Below, one piece after another: positions 5,104-7,784 of a stretch of 7,784 nucleotides of DNA. The notes under the pieces were generated by a model, which did not search any database, was not told where the DNA came from, and saw nothing but the letters and a program-made list of their open reading frames with translations. The translations under genes and the position numbers were made by a program. The stretch's first letter is position 1. Each line of letters starts with the position of its first letter. The DNA lies in assembly GCA_011522945.1 (NCBI GenBank), contig WTHY01000086.1, positions 1-7,784 of the forward strand, given 5' to 3'. The DNA comes from Alphaproteobacteria bacterium. GTDB taxonomy: Bacteria > Pseudomonadota > Alphaproteobacteria > Puniceispirillales > Puniceispirillaceae.

Positions 5104-6307
5104 TTCTGCTGCCCCCCTTATTGAAAACGATACTCCGCGTGACGCTGCTGCAAAGCGTTTTGCAGCCGTTGGCTGGCCTGGAAAATCTGTTGAAGCGTTT
5201 CGGTTCACACCTTTGGACAGTTTGGCTGATAGGCAAATTCTGCATGGTACAGCAAGCGGCAATAGAAGCACGAAAATCATAGATAATGCTGTACATATTC
5301 AGATAAGCGGTGGCGTGTATGATGCTGCCTCATCTGACGATATGCCAGCAGGTATCAGCCTCACCACACTTCAGGATGATACAGAGGCGCAAGCCGCTTT
5401 ATTTGCCGATTTGCCAGAGACGCACCCCGTTGCTAATTTATCATTTGCCCAGATGAGCGCAGGTATTCAGCTCTCTGTGTCAGCTGATGCAGCAGATGAT
5501 ACAACCTTAGTGCTGGATTATGCCGATGGGTCTGAGACCAGCTCTGCCTTTCCTGTTATTATCGTTGATATGGCGCCACAAACTCGTCTGCGGCTGATAG
5601 AAAATCATCATTCTGCACATGGTTTGTCGGCACCCTTGGTGCATATTCGTATGGCTGATAAATCAGAGTTGCATCATGTGCGCCTGCAGGATGAAGCCAG
5701 CCATTCAGATTTTGTGGCCCTTAGCCAAATACAGGCTGGTGCTAACACTAAATTGAATAGCTTTACTGTATCAAAAGGCGCAAAACTTGCGCGCTGTGAA
5801 ACACATCTACATATGCTAGGCGAACATGCTGATATGTCCTTGTCACATATCTATCTTGGTGCTGACGAGCAGCTGTTAGATATTACAACACGGCTTAATC
5901 ATGCTGTGCCAAATTGCCAATCCAACCAGCTCATTCGAGGTGTTTTAGACGATAAGGCGCGTGGGGTGTTTCAGGGTATGGTGCGGGTTGCGCCTGATGC
6001 CCAAAAAACAGATGGCCAACAAATGAGCAGAGCGCTCTTGCTATCACGAGATGCAGAGGCAGATGCAAAGCCAGAATTGGAAATCTATGCTGATGATGTG
6101 GTCTGTTCACATGGGGCTACGGTTGGGGAGTTAGACGAAACGCATCTTTTCTATCTTATGAGCCGCGGTATACCAGAAGCAGAAGCACGCGCTCTATTGA
6201 TCGAAGCCTTCTTGATTGATGGGTTAGACCAAATTGAAGATCCAACTTTGTCAGAATTTTTAACAGATGCTGTGCGGTCGTGGGCGACTGATGCAACAGC
6301 GTCTTGA
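5093..6307 (+). CDS. sufD: Fe-S cluster assembly protein SufD
   Basis: Paralogue and partner of SufB in the SufBC2D scaffold, thought to help iron entry and cluster building at the SufB-SufD interface. From the ATG at 5093 the product has 404 residues. The N-terminal part is variable, as usual for the family. The beta-helix region and C-terminal core are recognisable: KPELEIYADDVVCSHGATVG (326-345) with Cys338 and His340 (E. coli His360 is the functional equivalent), ELDETHLFYLMSRGI (346-360), then ARALLIEAFL. The start lies 11 bases inside sufC, which suggests translational coupling. In-frame ATGs at 5078 and 5072 are alternatives adding 5 or 7 residues. GGAT at 5082-5085 is a weak ribosome binding site for the chosen start. 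Sequences further upstream in this frame belong to sufC. Confidence 0.94.
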   Translation: MSPNSAAPLIENDTPRDAAAKRFAAVGWPGKSVEAFRFTPLDSLADRQILHGTASGNRSTKIIDNAVHIQISGGVYDAASSDDMPAGISLTTLQDDTEAQAALFADLPETHPVANLSFAQMSAGIQLSVSADAADDTTLVLDYADGSETSSAFPVIIVDMAPQTRLRLIENHHSAHGLSAPLVHIRMADKSELHHVRLQDEASHSDFVALSQIQAGANTKLNSFTVSKGAKLARCETHLHMLGEHADMSLSHIYLGADEQLLDITTRLNHAVPNCQSNQLIRGVLDDKARGVFQGMVRVAPDAQKTDGQQMSRALLLSRDAEADAKPELEIYADDVVCSHGATVGELDETHLFYLMSRGIPEAEARALLIEAFLIDGLDQIEDPTLSEFLTDAVRSWATDATAS

Positions 6308-6330
6308 ATTTCCACAGATAGAGCCGCCTG

Positions 6331-7554
6331 ATGATGCGTGATATTGCAACCATACGTGATGAATTTCCCATTTTACAGAGAACTGTAAATGGTAAGCCAC
6401 TTGTGTATTTGGATTCTGCAGCATCATCCCAAAAGCCGCAATGCGTGCTTGATGCGATACAAAATGGCTATGGGCAAAGCTATTCTAATGTGCATCGTGG
6501 TCTACATACTTTGTCAGAAGAGGCAACAGATGCCTATGAGGCTCTGCGCGGCAAGGTCGCAACGCTTATTAATGCCCCCTCTCAAGATGAGGTGATTATT
6601 ACATCAGGGGCAACTATGTCTCTGAATTTAATCGCTCAAAGCTGGGGGCGGGCGCATTTGCAAGCCGGCGATGAAGTGCTCATCACAGTTGCAGAGCATC
6701 ATGCGAATATTGTGCCTTGGCAACTTCTGGCTATGGAAAAGCAGATAAAGCTTGTGGCTGCACCAATGGAAGCAGATGGCAGTTTTGATTTGCAGACATT
6801 CAAAAACTACATCTCCCCACGTACAAAACTCATCTCTGTACCGCATGTATCAAACGTGCTTGGGACCGTGTATCCCGTAGCGGAAATTACCGCGCTTGCG
6901 CATGAGGCAGGTGCGATTTGCATCGTTGATGGCTGTCAGGGTGTTGTACATATGCCTGTCGATGTACAGGCTATTGATTGTGATTTTTATGTCTTTTCAG
7001 GTCACAAGCTTTACGGTCCTAGTGGCGTAGGCGTTTGTTGGGGCAAAATGGCAATTTTGCAGGATATGCCTCCCTTTATGGGTGGCGGCGATATGATTGA
7101 TGATGTGGAAATAGGCATGTCCACTTTTGCAGCGCCGCCTGTCAGGTTTGAAGCTGGCACACCGCCGATTGTCGAAGCTATTGGCCTGGCCGCGGCTATT
7201 GATTTTGTTCTGGATATTGGCATGGATGTGATTAGAGCGCATGAAGCCGATATCATAAAATATGCACATCAGAGACTGGCAGCGGTCGAGGGACTTAACT
7301 TCATAGGCACAGCGGCTGGCAAGTCAGGCGTTGTGTCATTTACGCTTGATGCAGCGCATCCACATGATATTTCCACGCTGATTGACCAAGATGGCGTTGC
7401 CATACGTGCTGGTCATCATTGCGCACAACCTTTGATGAAATTCTATGGCTTGAATTCAACAGCACGTGCCTCGGTGGGTATTTATAGTCAGAGATCTGAT
7501 TTTGATGCGTTGGCTGAAGCGCTGGAAAAGGTCAATAGGATCTTTTCAGCATGA
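6331..7554 (+). CDS. sufS: Cysteine desulfurase SufS (type II, PLP-dependent)
   Basis: Removes sulfur from L-cysteine, giving alanine and an enzyme persulfide that feeds SufBC2D. The 407 residues align with E. coli SufS without gaps over most of the length. His123, Asp200 and the PLP lysine Lys226 (SGHKLYGP) are kept, and the persulfide cysteine Cys364 sits in RAGHHCAQP. Three positions differ from the charged residues of E. coli: Ser92 for Arg, Met96 for Glu (in TSGATMSLNL) and Met250 for Glu (in PPFMGGG). Arg56 is retained. The gene follows sufD by 23 bases; the start is ATGATG, so 6334 is also possible, and no good ribosome binding site is visible. Its stop overlaps the next start as ATGA. 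Type II enzymes normally need SufE or SufU as sulfur acceptor; none is in the window. Confidence 0.96.
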   Translation: MMRDIATIRDEFPILQRTVNGKPLVYLDSAASSQKPQCVLDAIQNGYGQSYSNVHRGLHTLSEEATDAYEALRGKVATLINAPSQDEVIITSGATMSLNLIAQSWGRAHLQAGDEVLITVAEHHANIVPWQLLAMEKQIKLVAAPMEADGSFDLQTFKNYISPRTKLISVPHVSNVLGTVYPVAEITALAHEAGAICIVDGCQGVVHMPVDVQAIDCDFYVFSGHKLYGPSGVGVCWGKMAILQDMPPFMGGGDMIDDVEIGMSTFAAPPVRFEAGTPPIVEAIGLAAAIDFVLDIGMDVIRAHEADIIKYAHQRLAAVEGLNFIGTAAGKSGVVSFTLDAAHPHDISTLIDQDGVAIRAGHHCAQPLMKFYGLNSTARASVGIYSQRSDFDALAEALEKVNRIFSA

Positions 7555-7784
7555 CGGATAATAAACAAAGACCAGATCTTGATTTAGGCCCCGGATTAGC
7601 CGATTTTCTGCCAGATACAAGTGGTGGATACACTGCACGAGCTGGCAAGCCGCTTAATGGGGCTGCTGGAAAGGCAGATGAAGCGAGTGTGATTTCGGCA
7701 CTTATGCGGGTGAAAGATCCAGAAATCCCCGTCAATATATATGATTTGGGGTTAATCTATGACATAATCAGGCATGAGACTGGG
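7551..7784 (+). CDS. sufT: SufT-like DUF59/MIP18 SUF-associated protein (5' part, cut by window end)
   Basis: The frame opens at the ATG overlapping the sufS stop and runs without a stop for 78 codons to the window edge. After a hydrophilic, glycine- and aspartate-rich leader of about 45 residues comes the start of a DUF59 (MIP18/PaaD-like) domain: ALMRVKDPEIP (50-60), then VNIYDLGLIYDI (61-72), which is the typical DPE.P..IYDLGLIY motif. The family takes part in Fe-S protein maturation, and a subgroup sits at the 3' end of SUF operons. The overlap with sufS suggests coupled translation. The conserved downstream cysteine cannot be seen because the gene is truncated by the window, not by mutation. 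Confidence 0.9.
   Translation, partial: MTDNKQRPDLDLGPGLADFLPDTSGGYTARAGKPLNGAAGKADEASVISALMRVKDPEIPVNIYDLGLIYDIIRHETG

Noticed and set aside
1..7784. Search for CRISPR arrays, insertion sequences, integrase or toxin-antitoxin genes
   Set aside because: No regularly spaced repeats, transposase-like frames or small paired toxin/antitoxin frames were seen; all sizeable frames belong to housekeeping genes.

Overview
The window reads as a chromosomal segment of an alphaproteobacterium. The clearest signs are the alphaproteobacterial form of ribosomal protein L32, the HspQ family member, and a SUF iron-sulfur operon headed by an Rrf2-type regulator and carrying a SufT-like (DUF59) gene. Base composition looks moderate rather than GC-rich, which would suit a marine lineage of the SAR116 kind, but that is a guess. 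All protein genes lie on the + strand. I see no mobile element, CRISPR array, phage gene or obvious horizontal insertion.

Left part (1-1682): ald, a complete alanine dehydrogenase, is followed by a stand-alone tRNA-Ala(UGC) gene with a good sigma70-type promoter, then by rpmF (ribosomal protein L32). The tRNA is bracketed by a leader/trailer inverted repeat that would close its precursor into a long extended acceptor helix. This is one of the more unusual structures in the window.

Middle (1683-2413): hspQ, encoding a small YccV/HspQ-type protein, has an uncertain start and ends at a likely intrinsic terminator. A gene-free stretch of about 300 bases then leads into the SUF operon. It holds a near-palindromic Fur/Mur-type box (2261-2281), a good -10 hexamer just before the regulator gene, and a short dyad upstream of that hexamer.

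Right part (2414-7784): a tight operon sufR-sufB-sufC-sufD-sufS-sufT. Gaps between genes are 23 bases or less, and two junctions overlap. SufB, SufC and SufD form the scaffold/ATPase complex. SufS is the cysteine desulfurase that supplies sulfur. The SufT/DUF59 protein is an accessory maturation factor, cut by the right window edge. SufR and the Fur-like box suggest dual control by Fe-S status and iron. No SufE, SufU or SufA gene is visible; these could lie downstream or elsewhere. SufS keeps its catalytic residues but has lost three charged residues (positions corresponding to E. coli Arg92, Glu96 and Glu250), a correlated change worth checking.

Overall this is mostly a conventional housekeeping region. 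I found no undescribed multi-gene system; the interest lies in the tRNA precursor structure, the control region of the SUF operon and the SufS substitutions.
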